A stretch of 50,661 nucleotides of DNA, from the NCBI GenBank assembly GCA_012511885.1, contig JAAZFE010000014.1, positions 1-50,661 of the forward strand, in the 5' to 3' direction. Below, one piece after another: positions 8,278-19,078 of this stretch (position 1 is the stretch's first letter; each line of letters begins with the position of its first letter). Origin of the DNA: Lentisphaerota bacterium. Lineage in GTDB: Bacteria; Verrucomicrobiota; Kiritimatiellia; CAIQIC01; Lenti-01. The position numbers and the translations under genes are program-made. The notes beneath the pieces are model-generated. The model was not told the origin of the DNA and did not search any database. It was given only the letters and a program-made list of their open reading frames with translations.

Positions 8278-11200
8278 TCAAGGGTTGGGGGAAAGAAACT
8301 GGAGGCCAAAGAAGCGGTGGTTGGGGGGGAGGGGGGGGGAGGTCATGACGGGGGGGGCGGGATTGAGATTGGTAAGGGTGACGAAGCCTGTTTGAAGATT
8401 GGAGGAGGCCAACAGGTTATAGGAGCGGTTCAGGTTGGTGTAGGCGTGCCAGGAGACATGCCAGGCGCCGGCGGGCGCTTCGGGATGATGAAGGCGGAGA
8501 ATGAGGGGGGCGTCGGCGGGGTTGGTGGGGTTGCTGCCCAGCTCATATTCCTGCCAGGTCAGCAGGCCGTCGCGGTCGGGGTCGAGGCTGGCCTCGGCCA
8601 TCCAGTGGCTGGCGGTCAGTCCGTGTTGGGCAAGCCATTCGGCGGGGATGGGGACGATATCGAGAATGGGGGCGAAGGTGACTTGGATTTCCAGATTGTC
8701 GTCCAGAGAGACCCAGGAGAGAGTTTGGGTGCTCACGAGTTCGGGGAGGGGGGTGGGGGTCCGGTTGATCAATACTTCCGCAATGAAATGGCCGGGGACG
8801 GCGGTGAGTTCCAGTTCGAGCGGGTCGCCGGGGTTGAGGAGGAATGTGCCATCGGGATTGGCCTGGCCGGAGCCAATGGCAGTCACCTGAACTTGGCGAC
8901 TGCTGTTCTGGAAAGCAATGGGAAGGGTCAGGGGCGAGGGGTGTTCGGGGTCATTGTGATGGACGCGCAACGCGAGGTGACCTGTTGCCATAGGGGGGAG
9001 GAGAGTGGAGTCCAAATATAGGAGAAGCTCAGCGATTTCTGCTGGTTCGAGCAGCAGGTGATTGGCGCCGAGTTGGAGCCAGTTGGTTTCGAGGGTTCGC
9101 GGGGTGATTTCCAGATCATCGATGCGCCAGCCTTCGGCATAGACATACATGTCGGCGCCGAAGCGGAAGCGGAGTTGAATTTCTTTGCCGGCGTAGGGGG
9201 TGAGGTCGGCTTCCACGGGATCCCAGTCGTCAGTATTGACGAAGCAGGGGGTCTCGGGCGGGAAGGGTGAAGCCGGGTTGGAGGTGATATTGCCGGGATA
9301 GCCGCCGACCGGGGGGAGCGGTTGCCAGGTAAGGCCGGCATTGGCCGTAATCTCCATGACGCCGGCATCCCAGTAGTGTTTGCCATCGCGGATTTCATCC
9401 ACGTCGAGTTCAAAGCGGGCCCGGTGCATGAAATGGAGGCGCGGGTTGTCGTTGGCGAGTTGAACGAGTGGTGACACCAGCGAGGCGTGGGTCAGGTTGC
9501 GATAGTAGCCCGAGTGTTCGCTTCCACAGTACCAGGCGTGGGAAGGCGAGTGAGAGTTTGCGGTACTGAGATGCCAGTCCGTGTTGTTGTCGGGACGGGT
9601 CCATCCGTTGGTGCCGGATTCCATGTCGTCGTGGAAGCCGACGGGGCCAATTTCAAAGCTGAGCTCGAGCGGCTGACTGCCCGGATTGGAAAAAGCGACG
9701 GGAACGCTAACGGTGCTATTGGGCGCAGCGGTGGAGATATGGGCGGGGGTCCAATCCATGCGGGCATAGGATACTCCAACGGTCCATGAGCCGGCCGAGC
9801 TGACCAAGCCGGCGCGGTCGGCGGCGGACAGGTGATAGACGATGGTGTCGCCATCGCGGGCGGGGGCGGGCAGTTGAGCCACAAACTGGTCGGGGGGTTC
9901 GGGGTCTGGGATCATGGCGAGGGTTCGCGCGATGCCGCCGTTGCGCGTCCAGTGGAGCGTGGCGGCGGCCACTTGATCGTTGTCGGTGATGGTGGCGGCG
10001 ACAAGCCAAGGCGCCGGAGAACTGGCGACAGCCGGAAGGGGGTCGTGAGTGATGACGGGCGGGGTCGGGATGGAGTTTGAGTCGAAGGGGTCGGTGTGGT
10101 CGGCCGCTTCCAAAATGTTTTCATAGCCGTCGGAGTCGGAGTCGGCGTAGGGGTCTTGGCCCAGTTGGCCAAAATGGCGCAGTTCGAACCAATCGGGCAG
10201 TCCGTTGGCATCCTGATCCTCATCCACCGGGGTGTAATGAGCCACGGCCACACGCGAAGTTGGCATGGACAGATTTTCAATTTGGAGGGGGGAGGGGGCG
10301 GGGGGGGGCGGCCAGCGTTGGCCGTCCACGGTCCAGCCGGAGAACGAGTAGGGAATCCCGTCAAAGGAATGGCTTTCGGGGGTCGGCAGCGAGGCGGCCG
10401 AGCCGTTCAGGGGGTGCCAGGTAAGGCCTATCAGAGCGCCGGGGGGGGACGAAGAATGAAGCAGAGCCAGCTGTTCCTGCCAGTGCCAGGTCAGGGTGGA
10501 ATCTTCGGTGATGTGGAAGGAGCAGCTATTGCTTGTCCCGGTTGGCGGTGCCGAGCCGGTGCCGGTCCAACCGACGCAGACGACGCGCGTGTCATCGTTG
10601 TCGGGGGGGGTGGGGGCAGAGGCCTCCACGAGCAGATTGGAGGCCAGACCATGGGCGCCATAGGCCGGCTCGACGGTGAAAAGATTGTCCGGGGTTCCGG
10701 AAATGGTCAGGGTGAAGGTCGGGGTGACCTCGAAGGAGTAAGGAACATCCGGCGCGGTGGCGGGAGCGTAAGTGATGAGTTCTTCCGGTCCGGCGGTCAG
10801 GTAGTAGTTGATGCGGGAGCCAACGGGCTGCGCGGGGATGTCTGCTTGGTAATCCATGCCGTTGGTGGTGGACATTGGAACGGTGGTGTAGGCGTTGGTC
10901 AGGCCAGAGAGCCGCCAATGCAATAGAACACTGTCGGGATTGAATTCGCCGGCCGAGGTTACCCGGGCGATCACTTGATAATCCTGGTTGGTGGCGAAAG
11001 TGTTGGGGAGGGGGGTGTGTTCGATGTCGGCGGGAGCGAGAACCGCGCCCCGGACATAAAGCGCGAAGGGCTGGGGGCCGGAGGGGACATTGCTGGCAAT
11101 GACCACCGCGCTCCAGAGGCCGGTGGCGGCAACAGGGAGGTCCAGACCTTCGAGGTTGTTGAGGTTGTCGGGGCCGTCCAAGCCGTTGGGATGGTGCCGG

Positions 11201-13284
11201 GTTTGGTCCGGAGCGATGAGCAGCAGATCGAGGTCGTTGACCAGGGCCCAACTGGCGGCTGGACTGGCGGGGTAGTCGCTGTAGGCCATGGTGACATTTA
11301 ATGGGGAAGCGTTGGTGACCAGGAAATTTAGCGCATGGGTTTCATCGGAACTGAGAGCGGGGCCTTCGAGAAGAAGGATGTGCTGGCCATTGGCGGGGAA
11401 GAGGGAGCCGCCGGCATCCACCTGTCCCCAGCCTTCGACCACATTGGGGCGGGGGCCTTCCGGGATCTCGCGGTGCTGACCGGAGCCGTATTGTCCGGGA
11501 GAGAGCGAGCGCGCGCCGCCGGTCAGGATGGCTTTGATGAGAGCAGCGGAAGGGGAAGCGATGTGGCGGTGTTCGATGCAGAACTGGCGGACGAGGGCGG
11601 CGGTGCCGGCGGCGAGGGGCGTGGCCATGCTGGTGCCGCCCATGAAGCAGTAGTTGGTGTTATTGCTCACCACGCCCCAGCCCAAGTCCCAAGAACCACG
11701 GGAGCGGATCGAGATGACATCCGTGCCCGGGGCCACCACGTCGGGTTTGACACGGCCATCCAAGGTAGGGCCGCGGGAAGAGAACGCCGCCATACCCTGG
11801 GGGTGGCCATTGGGACTGGAGGAGATCAGGTCTCCGGAAATGGGCGGCGATCGGCAGTCGGCCAACCAGTACCAAGTTTGGCCCCAGGTTTTACCAGTCA
11901 TGCCGCCGCTGCCGGAGGGACGGCCGATTTCGGACGCGCCCACAGTGAGCACGTTTTTGGCTGTACCCGGCGAGTTGATGCCCATGAGGTCCACGACGCC
12001 ATCGTCATCGTAGTCTTCGCCATCGTTGCCCGCAGCATATACAATTAACATGTCGGGGTGGTCCCAGATGAATTCATCGGAAGTTATGGCATCCGTGTCA
12101 TAGTCGCCATGGTAACCGCCGCCCCAACTGCCAGAGTGGACTCGCGCGCCCATGTCGTAGGGGGGGGCGTAGAGTTCGTTCAAGTCCTCTGGAAAGATGA
12201 GGTAATCATCTGCGTCGGCCGCGGATTGCACAATGAGTTTCGCTCCGGGCGCGACGCCGCGATATTGGTTGGTTGAGGCCGCACCGGTGCCAATGATAGA
12301 GCCGGCCACATGGGTTCCGTGATAGATGCGGTCGCTCCAGTCATTGCCCCGTCCGATGTCGAAGACATGAAGGAGGCGGCCGGCCAGATCGGGGTGCAGA
12401 GTGTTGGTGTTGCCGGTGTCGAGTCCGGTATCGGCGATGGCGACAATCTGGCCGGTTCCATCAAGATTGTGCGACTGGTGGAGGGGCTCGACATTGAGGC
12501 GCTCGGCGGAGCGGGCAATATCATTGAGCAGTTGGGGTGGTTGATAGTATTCGAGCCATTGGACTTCGGGCAGGCGGGCCAGTTCCAACGCGTTTTGGGC
12601 GGGCAGGGCGGCGCGGGCAATGCCCCAGCGTTTGCCGGCGGACGAGCGGATGTCGGACGCTCCGGCTTGGGCGAGAGCGCGGGTCAGGAGTTCGAGATCA
12701 TCGGGCGAAAAGGTTTGCAGGGTGACGGGGATGGTTTGCTCCGGTTCCTGACGGATCCATGCGGCGAGGAGCGGTTGTATTTTGTGGATGGGGCGATATT
12801 CGCCCGTCCAAGCCACTTGGGGGAGTCGGCGGAGGCGGGCGAGATCCGGCTCGGGGGCTTCGACAAGAAGCGCGTTTTGAGGAAGGTAGCCGCGGATGGT
12901 TCCGCCGGCTTGCTCGATGGCGGTTTTCCACTCGGGGCAGATTGGGGAATCGAAGAGGATCATCCAGGGATAGCCCCGGGCGGAGGGGCGGGGGTGCTCG
13001 AGGGGGGCGTCGGAAGGCGGTGCGAGCGGAACCGGGCCGGCGCGCAGATGGATGGCGGGGGCGGCGGAGGCGGGAGGCGACGGGGGGGCGGTGACTTGGC
13101 GGCGAAGTGTCCGGGCGGTTTCGAGCGAGTTGGCGGAGGCTTCGAGGAGGGTTGGCCCGGGCGAGGGGGGGGGGGCCTTGGGGGGCGCGCGAAAAAGGGT
13201 GCCAAGCCAGATGCCCGCCGCGATGAGCAGGAGCGCGAAACTCCCGATCAGAAACAGGCGGCGGTTGGACAAAGCGGACGTCAT
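8278..13284 (-). CDS. Very large secreted subtilisin-like (S8) peptidase with C-terminal modules
   Basis: The product has 1668 residues. An N-terminal signal/anchor helix (FLIGSFALLLIAAGIWLGTL) and a Pro-rich linker precede a propeptide-like region to about residue 265. The S8 domain has Asp285 (IVAIADTGLDT), His322 (YHGTHVAGS), Asn420 (AAGNDGED) and Ser552 (GGTSMATPLAAG). It is followed by a P/fn3-like region, a TSP3-like Asp-rich stretch near 1030-1080 (DEDQDANGLPDWFE; DSDSDGYENILEA), a MAM/jelly-roll-like module near 1190-1330 (DDMESGTNGWTRP), and a second Asp-rich segment (DPDRDGLLTWQEYELGSNP) before a terminal LLASSNLQTG...FFGLQ tail. It probably digests protein outside the cell or at the surface. 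An 11-base G run at 13165-13175 encodes part of the Pro linker. Confidence 0.9.
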   Translation of the reverse strand: MTSALSNRRLFLIGSFALLLIAAGIWLGTLFRAPPKAPPPSPGPTLLEASANSLETARTLRRQVTAPPSPPASAAPAIHLRAGPVPLAPPSDAPLEHPRPSARGYPWMILFDSPICPEWKTAIEQAGGTIRGYLPQNALLVEAPEPDLARLRRLPQVAWTGEYRPIHKIQPLLAAWIRQEPEQTIPVTLQTFSPDDLELLTRALAQAGASDIRSSAGKRWGIARAALPAQNALELARLPEVQWLEYYQPPQLLNDIARSAERLNVEPLHQSHNLDGTGQIVAIADTGLDTGNTNTLHPDLAGRLLHVFDIGRGNDWSDRIYHGTHVAGSIIGTGAASTNQYRGVAPGAKLIVQSAADADDYLIFPEDLNELYAPPYDMGARVHSGSWGGGYHGDYDTDAITSDEFIWDHPDMLIVYAAGNDGEDYDDDGVVDLMGINSPGTAKNVLTVGASEIGRPSGSGGMTGKTWGQTWYWLADCRSPPISGDLISSSPNGHPQGMAAFSSRGPTLDGRVKPDVVAPGTDVISIRSRGSWDLGWGVVSNNTNYCFMGGTSMATPLAAGTAALVRQFCIEHRHIASPSAALIKAILTGGARSLSPGQYGSGQHREIPEGPRPNVVEGWGQVDAGGSLFPANGQHILLLEGPALSSDETHALNFLVTNASPLNVTMAYSDYPASPAASWALVNDLDLLLIAPDQTRHHPNGLDGPDNLNNLEGLDLPVAATGLWSAVVIASNVPSGPQPFALYVRGAVLAPADIEHTPLPNTFATNQDYQVIARVTSAGEFNPDSVLLHWRLSGLTNAYTTVPMSTTNGMDYQADIPAQPVGSRINYYLTAGPEELITYAPATAPDVPYSFEVTPTFTLTISGTPDNLFTVEPAYGAHGLASNLLVEASAPTPPDNDDTRVVCVGWTGTGSAPPTGTSNSCSFHITEDSTLTWHWQEQLALLHSSSPPGALIGLTWHPLNGSAASLPTPESHSFDGIPYSFSGWTVDGQRWPPPPAPSPLQIENLSMPTSRVAVAHYTPVDEDQDANGLPDWFELRHFGQLGQDPYADSDSDGYENILEAADHTDPFDSNSIPTPPVITHDPLPAVASSPAPWLVAATITDNDQVAAATLHWTRNGGIARTLAMIPDPEPPDQFVAQLPAPARDGDTIVYHLSAADRAGLVSSAGSWTVGVSYARMDWTPAHISTAAPNSTVSVPVAFSNPGSQPLELSFEIGPVGFHDDMESGTNGWTRPDNNTDWHLSTANSHSPSHAWYCGSEHSGYYRNLTHASLVSPLVQLANDNPRLHFMHRARFELDVDEIRDGKHYWDAGVMEITANAGLTWQPLPPVGGYPGNITSNPASPFPPETPCFVNTDDWDPVEADLTPYAGKEIQLRFRFGADMYVYAEGWRIDDLEITPRTLETNWLQLGANHLLLEPAEIAELLLYLDSTLLPPMATGHLALRVHHNDPEHPSPLTLPIAFQNSSRQVQVTAIGSGQANPDGTFLLNPGDPLELELTAVPGHFIAEVLINRTPTPLPELVSTQTLSWVSLDDNLEIQVTFAPILDIVPIPAEWLAQHGLTASHWMAEASLDPDRDGLLTWQEYELGSNPTNPADAPLILRLHHPEAPAGAWHVSWHAYTNLNRSYNLLASSNLQTGFVTLTNLNPAPPVMTSPPLPPNHRFFGLQFLSPNP

Positions 13285-13347
13285 GAGTTATGGGTTGCTA
13301 CAGCAACCTACCACGGGCGGATTGCGAAAACCAATCCGAGAGAAGGC

Positions 13348-13376
13348 TTGACCCTCGCGACGCGGAAAGACAAACT
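13348..13376 (+). promoter_or_regulatory. Possible promoter of the tRNA-Gly gene
   Basis: TTGACC at 13348-13353 and CAAACT at 13371-13376 are separated by 17 bp and lie 22 bp before the tRNA 5' end. The -10 match is weak. Confidence 0.35.
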
Positions 13377-13397
13377 GCCCGGCGGATGATCAGCTTT

Positions 13398-13471
13398 GCG
13401 GGCATAGCTTAAAGGCAAAGCTCCAGCCTTCCAAGCTGGCTATACGGGTTCGATTCCCGTTGCCCGCTCCA
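13398..13471 (+). tRNA. tRNA-Gly (anticodon TCC), CCA encoded
   Basis: The gene folds as a complete cloverleaf. The acceptor GCGGGCA pairs with TGCCCGC, the anticodon stem CCAGC/GCTGG encloses the loop CTTCCAA with anticodon TCC, and the T arm is ACGGG-TTCGATT-CCCGT. The 3' CCA is in the DNA. It stands between the subtilase start and the convergent ligase gene. Confidence 0.95.
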
Positions 13472-13535
13472 CTCTCGTTTTCATGGGGATGCGCCTGCCT
13501 TTTTTGGTGCGCGCGAATGGTGTCGGGAGAGGGGG

Positions 13536-15236
<1,701 letters not shown>

Positions 15237-15270
15237 GGGGCACCTCGTTGGGGGGAGGGGAGGGGGGGGC

Positions 15271-15846
15271 TCAGGCGGGGGCGTAAACCACGGCCAGGAT
15301 TTGGGCGTCGCCATCGAGGGCGTGGACATGGTGGGGCACGGCGGACTCGTAATAGATGCTGTCGCCGGCTTCGAGCTGATAGCTTTCCTGGCCGTAGCGG
15401 ATTTCGATGCGGCCGGAGAGGACATAGATGAACTCTTCGCCCTCGTGGTTGTTGAGGGTGATTTCGCCGGTGGCGGGGCGCACCTGGATGAGGAAGGGCT
15501 CCATGTTGCGCGCGGCTTTTTGCGGCGCGAGGGGATAGAAGTCGAGGGTGCTGCGTTTGCGCGAGGGATCGTTGCCGGAGAAATGGATGGCGCGGCCTTG
15601 TTCGCCCTTGCGGACGACGGCGGGGCCCTCGAGCGACTGGTCGTCGAGCAGGGTGCCGAGGCGCACGCCGAGCCCCCGGGCCAGGCGCAGCAGGGGCGTC
15701 AGCGAGGGCACCAGCTCGCCCGCCTCGAGCCCGGCGACCATCTCGGGGCTGCAGCCGCTCTGCTTGGCGAGGGCTTCGATGGAAAACTCGCGCTGCTCGC
15801 GAAGCTGGCGAATGCGCGAACCGATCAAATTGATTTCTGAACTCAT
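15271..15846 (-). CDS. XRE-family regulator with C-terminal cupin domain
   Basis: The product has 191 residues. The N-terminal helix-turn-helix (residues about 6-62, [20 protein letters not shown]) is followed by a cupin_2 barrel (about 110-190, [20 protein letters not shown] and [20 protein letters not shown]). Such proteins bind DNA and sense a small ligand or metal through the cupin. I chose ATG 15846, which has AGGAG nearby, over an earlier in-frame start at 15879 because [12 protein letters not shown] matches the usual family N-terminus. It is followed after 34 bp by the acyl-CoA ligase gene, which it probably controls together with itself. Confidence 0.88.
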   Translation of the reverse strand: MSSEINLIGSRIRQLREQREFSIEALAKQSGCSPEMVAGLEAGELVPSLTPLLRLARGLGVRLGTLLDDQSLEGPAVVRKGEQGRAIHFSGNDPSRKRSTLDFYPLAPQKAARNMEPFLIQVRPATGEITLNNHEGEEFIYVLSGRIEIRYGQESYQLEAGDSIYYESAVPHHVHALDGDAQILAVVYAPA

Positions 15847-16003
15847 GGGGCGTCTCCTCCAAGTTGTGAAAGGGCGCATTGAACCTGATCACGAGATGTT
15901 TGTGAAGAGTCCATTTGGAGAAAACGTCCGGCAGGCTGACGGGGCAGGCAGCTTGGCCTGCCGCAGGGGGGGGATTTTACGGCGGGTGCCGGATGGCCGG
16001 ATG

Positions 16004-16681
16004 TCAGGGGGCGACGATTTTGCCATCGGCGAGGGTCAGGGTGCGGTCGCAACGTTCGGCGAGTGCAAGGTTGTGCGTGGTGAGAACGAGCGCGACGCCC
16101 TGCTCACTCACGGTGGTTTGGAAGAGGTCGAAGATGGCTTCTCCGGTGGCGCGGTCGAGATTGCCGGTGGGCTCGTCGGCGATCAGCACGCGCGGCTTGA
16201 TCATGAGGGCGCGGCCGATGGCGACGCGCTGCATTTGACCTCCGGAGAGTTCGTTGGGGCGGTGTCCGGCGCGGTCGGCGAGGCCGACGGCTTCGAGGAC
16301 GCGCTGGGTGTCGGCGGGATCCACCCTGCGGCCCAGAAAGAGCAGAGGCAGGGCGATGTTTTCGGCGACGGTGAGGGTGGGGATGAGGTGGAATTGCTGG
16401 AAGACGTAGCCAAGCAGGCCCCGGCGGATGTTGACCAGTTCGTGCTCGGCGAGGCCATCCACCCGGCGGCCGCCGATGATGAGCTCGCCGGAGGTGGGGG
16501 CGTCGAGGGCCGAGAGGAGGTTGATGAGGGTGGTTTTGCCGGAACCGGATGGGCCGAGGATGCAGACGGATTCGCCGGCGCGGACGTCAATGTCCACGCC
16601 GTCGAGGGCGCGGACGGTTTCGCTGCCGCGCTGGTAGTGGCGGTGGAGGTTGCGGCCAGTGATGAGGGTTTGGTTGTTCAT
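16004..16681 (-). CDS. LolD/MacB-type ABC transporter ATPase
   Basis: This 225-residue ATPase energises the FtsX-like permease encoded 2 bp upstream. Walker A is GPSGSGKTTLINLL, the signature is ELSGGQMQRVAIGRAL, Walker B is VLIADEPTGNLDRATG and the H-loop is LTTHNLAL. The N-terminus (ITGRNLHRHYQRGSETVRAL) and the GNLD motif are typical of the LolD/MacB/FtsE class, which does mechanical work on envelope substrates rather than moving ions. It is the last gene of the CsoR-headed run on the minus strand. A 120-bp non-coding gap separates it from the XRE-cupin gene. Confidence 0.92.
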   Translation of the reverse strand: MNNQTLITGRNLHRHYQRGSETVRALDGVDIDVRAGESVCILGPSGSGKTTLINLLSALDAPTSGELIIGGRRVDGLAEHELVNIRRGLLGYVFQQFHLIPTLTVAENIALPLLFLGRRVDPADTQRVLEAVGLADRAGHRPNELSGGQMQRVAIGRALMIKPRVLIADEPTGNLDRATGEAIFDLFQTTVSEQGVALVLTTHNLALAERCDRTLTLADGKIVAP

Positions 16682-16683
16682 GT

Positions 16684-17931
16684 TTATTCTCCTGAGCGAA
16701 TGGCGGCGACCGGACGGAGGGAAGCGGCACGGCCAGCGGGCCAGATGCCGGCGAACAGGCCGAGGATGACGGCGCCGAGGATGGCGATGCCAAGCAGTTC
16801 GGGGGTGATGCGCACGAGGGATTGGGAGACGCCGATGTTGAGGACGGCGCGCAGGGCGGCGTCAGTCAGGCGCGCGGCTCCAGCGGCGAACAGGCTGCCG
16901 GGGATGGCGCCGGCGAGGCAGATGAGGAGGGTTTCGAACCAGACGAGGCGGAAGATTTGCGCGCGATTGGCGCCGACGGCCTTGAGCACGCCGATTTCGC
17001 CGGTGCGTTCGTGGACGCTCATGAGGATAGAGTTGACGACGCCGATGACGGCGACCAGGATGGCGATGAGCGCGACGGCGGCGACCATGGTTTGCGCGGT
17101 GCCGACGAGGGAGACGAGGGCGCCTTTGACCTGCTCGAGGCTGACGACCTGGACCTCCGGAATCTTAAGCCAGCGGCCCTCGAACTCGCGCATGCGGATG
17201 GCATTGAATTCGCGCAGCTTGATGCCGATGATGGTCAGCTCGCCATCGCGGGCGAAGAGCTGCTGGGCCACGTGCAACGGCAGGAAGACGGTGCCATCGT
17301 CCTGCGAGCCGGTACGTTCGAGCACGCCGACCACGGTGAAGGCGTGCTGCCGGGGTTCGACACTGCCATGGGGCACGATGGTGGCATAGAAGGTGTCGCC
17401 AACTTTGCGTTGCTCGTATTCGGCAACTTCGTAGCCCATGACGATTTCGTTGGTGGCGCCGGGAGCGAACCAGCGGCCGCCGTCATAGCCGCGGCCGGTT
17501 TTGAGCTGGAGCCAGGGCTTCATGGCGAGAAAGCTGGGGGTGTCCACTCCGGTTAGAATGGCGAAGGAGGATGCCGCGGGGGAGCCATCGAGGGCGAAGC
17601 CCTGCTTTTCGGCAATGCCGATAAAGATGGGCGTGATTTCGGCGATGTCGGGGTCGGTTCGGATTTGCTCGTGGGCGTCCTCGGGCAGATAGATCAGTCC
17701 TGTTCCGCCTTTCAGCATGAGCGTGGCGGCTTCATAGGGGCAGCCCTTGGCCATGACCATGACCTGGAAGCCGAGCTGCTCGATGCTGCCGGAAATGGCG
17801 TTGCGATAGCCGAGGTTGAAGCCGCCCAAACTGACCGCCACAGCCACGGCCAGGGCGACACCGCCAGCGGTCAGGGTGGTGCGCACGGGCCGTCGCGTCA
17901 GGTTGCGCCAGGCAAAGGTGGCATAGGTCAT
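16684..17931 (-). CDS. FtsX/MacB-like ABC transporter permease
   Basis: The product has 415 residues. The N-terminal membrane helix (TTLTAGGVALAVAVAVSLGG) is followed by a large periplasmic MacB_PCD-like domain (about 45-270) and three C-terminal helices (MVAAVALIAILVAVIGVVNS; WFETLLICLAGAIPGSLFA; LGIAILGAVILGLFAGIWPA). The motif ERTGEIGVLKAVGANRAQIF is the coupling region of FtsX permeases. It works with the ATPase next door. In characterised relatives this type drives lipoprotein transfer, toxin export or signalling. No membrane fusion protein or TolC-like gene is adjacent, which argues against a standard MacAB-TolC pump. Its start overlaps the stop of the lipoprotein gene (ATGA), so translation is probably coupled. 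Confidence 0.9.
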   Translation of the reverse strand: MTYATFAWRNLTRRPVRTTLTAGGVALAVAVAVSLGGFNLGYRNAISGSIEQLGFQVMVMAKGCPYEAATLMLKGGTGLIYLPEDAHEQIRTDPDIAEITPIFIGIAEKQGFALDGSPAASSFAILTGVDTPSFLAMKPWLQLKTGRGYDGGRWFAPGATNEIVMGYEVAEYEQRKVGDTFYATIVPHGSVEPRQHAFTVVGVLERTGSQDDGTVFLPLHVAQQLFARDGELTIIGIKLREFNAIRMREFEGRWLKIPEVQVVSLEQVKGALVSLVGTAQTMVAAVALIAILVAVIGVVNSILMSVHERTGEIGVLKAVGANRAQIFRLVWFETLLICLAGAIPGSLFAAGAARLTDAALRAVLNIGVSQSLVRITPELLGIAILGAVILGLFAGIWPAGRAASLRPVAAIRSGE

Positions 17932-18326
17932 CGGGAGGGGCCTCCACCAAAGCGGATGCGGGTGCCGATGAATTCATGCCGGTCGCCCTTGGGAATCCAT
18001 TCGCCTTCGACTTCAGCGTGTTCGCCGAGGTGTCGGGGCAACTGAGCGAAGTAGTCGCCGAGTTCGACGCGGATGGAGCGGCCGGTTTCGTCGCGCAGGA
18101 ACATCCAGCAGCCGGCGGCGGGGCACTGGCGCTCGATTTGGCCGGCCACGCGCACAGTTTGGCGGCGATAGGCTTCGGGCTGTTCGAGCAGTTGGGCGAT
18201 GGTCACTTGGGGGGCGTCGGTAAACTCCGGCCCGAAGTGACTGGTTTTGCGCGCGCAGCCGGCAGCGGCGAGGGTCAGAACGGCCGCCAAGATGGCGGCG
18301 GCCAGGATGGAGTGGCGTGTTTTCAT
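17928..18326 (-). CDS. Small OB-fold-like lipoprotein
   Basis: The product has 132 residues with a lipoprotein signal (MKTRHSILAAAILAAVLTLA, lipobox LAAAGC). The mature part is short. The stretch QTVRVAGQIERQCPAAGCWMFLRDETG followed by IRVELGDYF resembles tRNA_anti/OB-fold domains such as those in DUF4920-like periplasmic proteins. The pair CPAAGC could bind a metal or form a disulfide. It overlaps both neighbours by four bases (ATGA on each side) and has AAGGAGAA before its start. It may be the substrate-binding or adaptor part of the ABC system, which is an inference from position only. Confidence 0.75.
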   Translation of the reverse strand: MKTRHSILAAAILAAVLTLAAAGCARKTSHFGPEFTDAPQVTIAQLLEQPEAYRRQTVRVAGQIERQCPAAGCWMFLRDETGRSIRVELGDYFAQLPRHLGEHAEVEGEWIPKGDRHEFIGTRIRFGGGPSR

Positions 18327-19066
18327 GGTTGGTTCTCCTTAAGTCTCCGGGCTTGTTCGGCGCGTTGGTGGAAAGGATCGTGCCTGCGCTCGAAGACGAA
18401 AATGTCCATTAGAATCAGATTTTTCCGGACTCCGCGGATGGTGGCGGTCCAATCCGGGATAGCCTCGGGGGCGAGTCCGGGAGGCGGCGAGAGCCGGCCG
18501 ACGCGATCGGCTTCTGCGCCGGGTTCGGCCGCCGCATAATAGTCGTGCTTGTAGAAATCGGCGAGGGAAAGTCCGGCAAACTGCCCGGTGACAGCCGGGT
18601 TGCGCAGAGCCATGGCGCCCGGGCCTTCAAGGCGCTGATAGACCATGCGGTTGATGGTGGCGTGGTCGGGGTCGAGAGCCAGAAAGATTTGGATCACGCC
18701 GCCGCGTCCGGGCACGTTGACGCCGTGGACATAGCCGATGCGCTGATCACCGTGGAAAACGGAATAGAGCGTGTAGGGGGTGTCGGCGGCTTCATAGACG
18801 GGATCAAGATCGTTGCCGACCCGCGCGCGCAGCATGTCATGGGCGGCGGCGCCGCCGGGCAGGCGGTGCATTTCCTTCACGTCCTCGCGATAGGAGGTCA
18901 TGTTGGGAAAGAGCGCCTTCAGATCGCGGGCGGGATTGCTCAAGGTGCAGCCGATGGCCGCGTGAGCGGCAGCGGGCATGGCGAGCAGCAGGCCGGCGAG
19001 CAGCAGGCCGCTCCATGCCTGTCGGCGGGGGGCGGGCGGTTTGTTTGGAATGCGGGTTGTTTTCAT
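18323..19066 (-). CDS. Periplasmic FMN_bind-like (RnfG/NqrC-like) protein
   Basis: The product has 247 residues with a long signal peptide ending in MPAAAHA. DLKALFPNMTSYREDVK, GDQRIGYVHGVNVPGRGGVI, LALDPDHATINRMVYQRLE and TGQFAGLSLADF follow the order of landmarks in RnfG/NqrC FMN_bind domains (LFPga..., GYv...G.G.I, D.dg.I..v..., F..qF.G). The canonical S/T-G-A-T flavinylation motif is not present. PDWTATIRGVRKNL near residue 215 stands about where it would be and keeps only AT. So it may bind FMN non-covalently or not at all. A cysteine follows the signal peptide (AIGCTL). It sits 12 bp after the porin-like gene and overlaps the lipoprotein gene by four bases. Confidence 0.55.
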   Translation of the reverse strand: MKTTRIPNKPPAPRRQAWSGLLLAGLLLAMPAAAHAAIGCTLSNPARDLKALFPNMTSYREDVKEMHRLPGGAAAHDMLRARVGNDLDPVYEAADTPYTLYSVFHGDQRIGYVHGVNVPGRGGVIQIFLALDPDHATINRMVYQRLEGPGAMALRNPAVTGQFAGLSLADFYKHDYYAAAEPGAEADRVGRLSPPPGLAPEAIPDWTATIRGVRKNLILMDIFVFERRHDPFHQRAEQARRLKENQP

Positions 19067-19078
19067 GTCTGATTGTCC

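Noticed and set aside
16004-18326. Complete MacAB-TolC efflux pump
   Set aside because: The permease and ATPase are separate, and neither a fusion protein nor a TolC-like gene is adjacent. The porin-like protein lacks TolC features.
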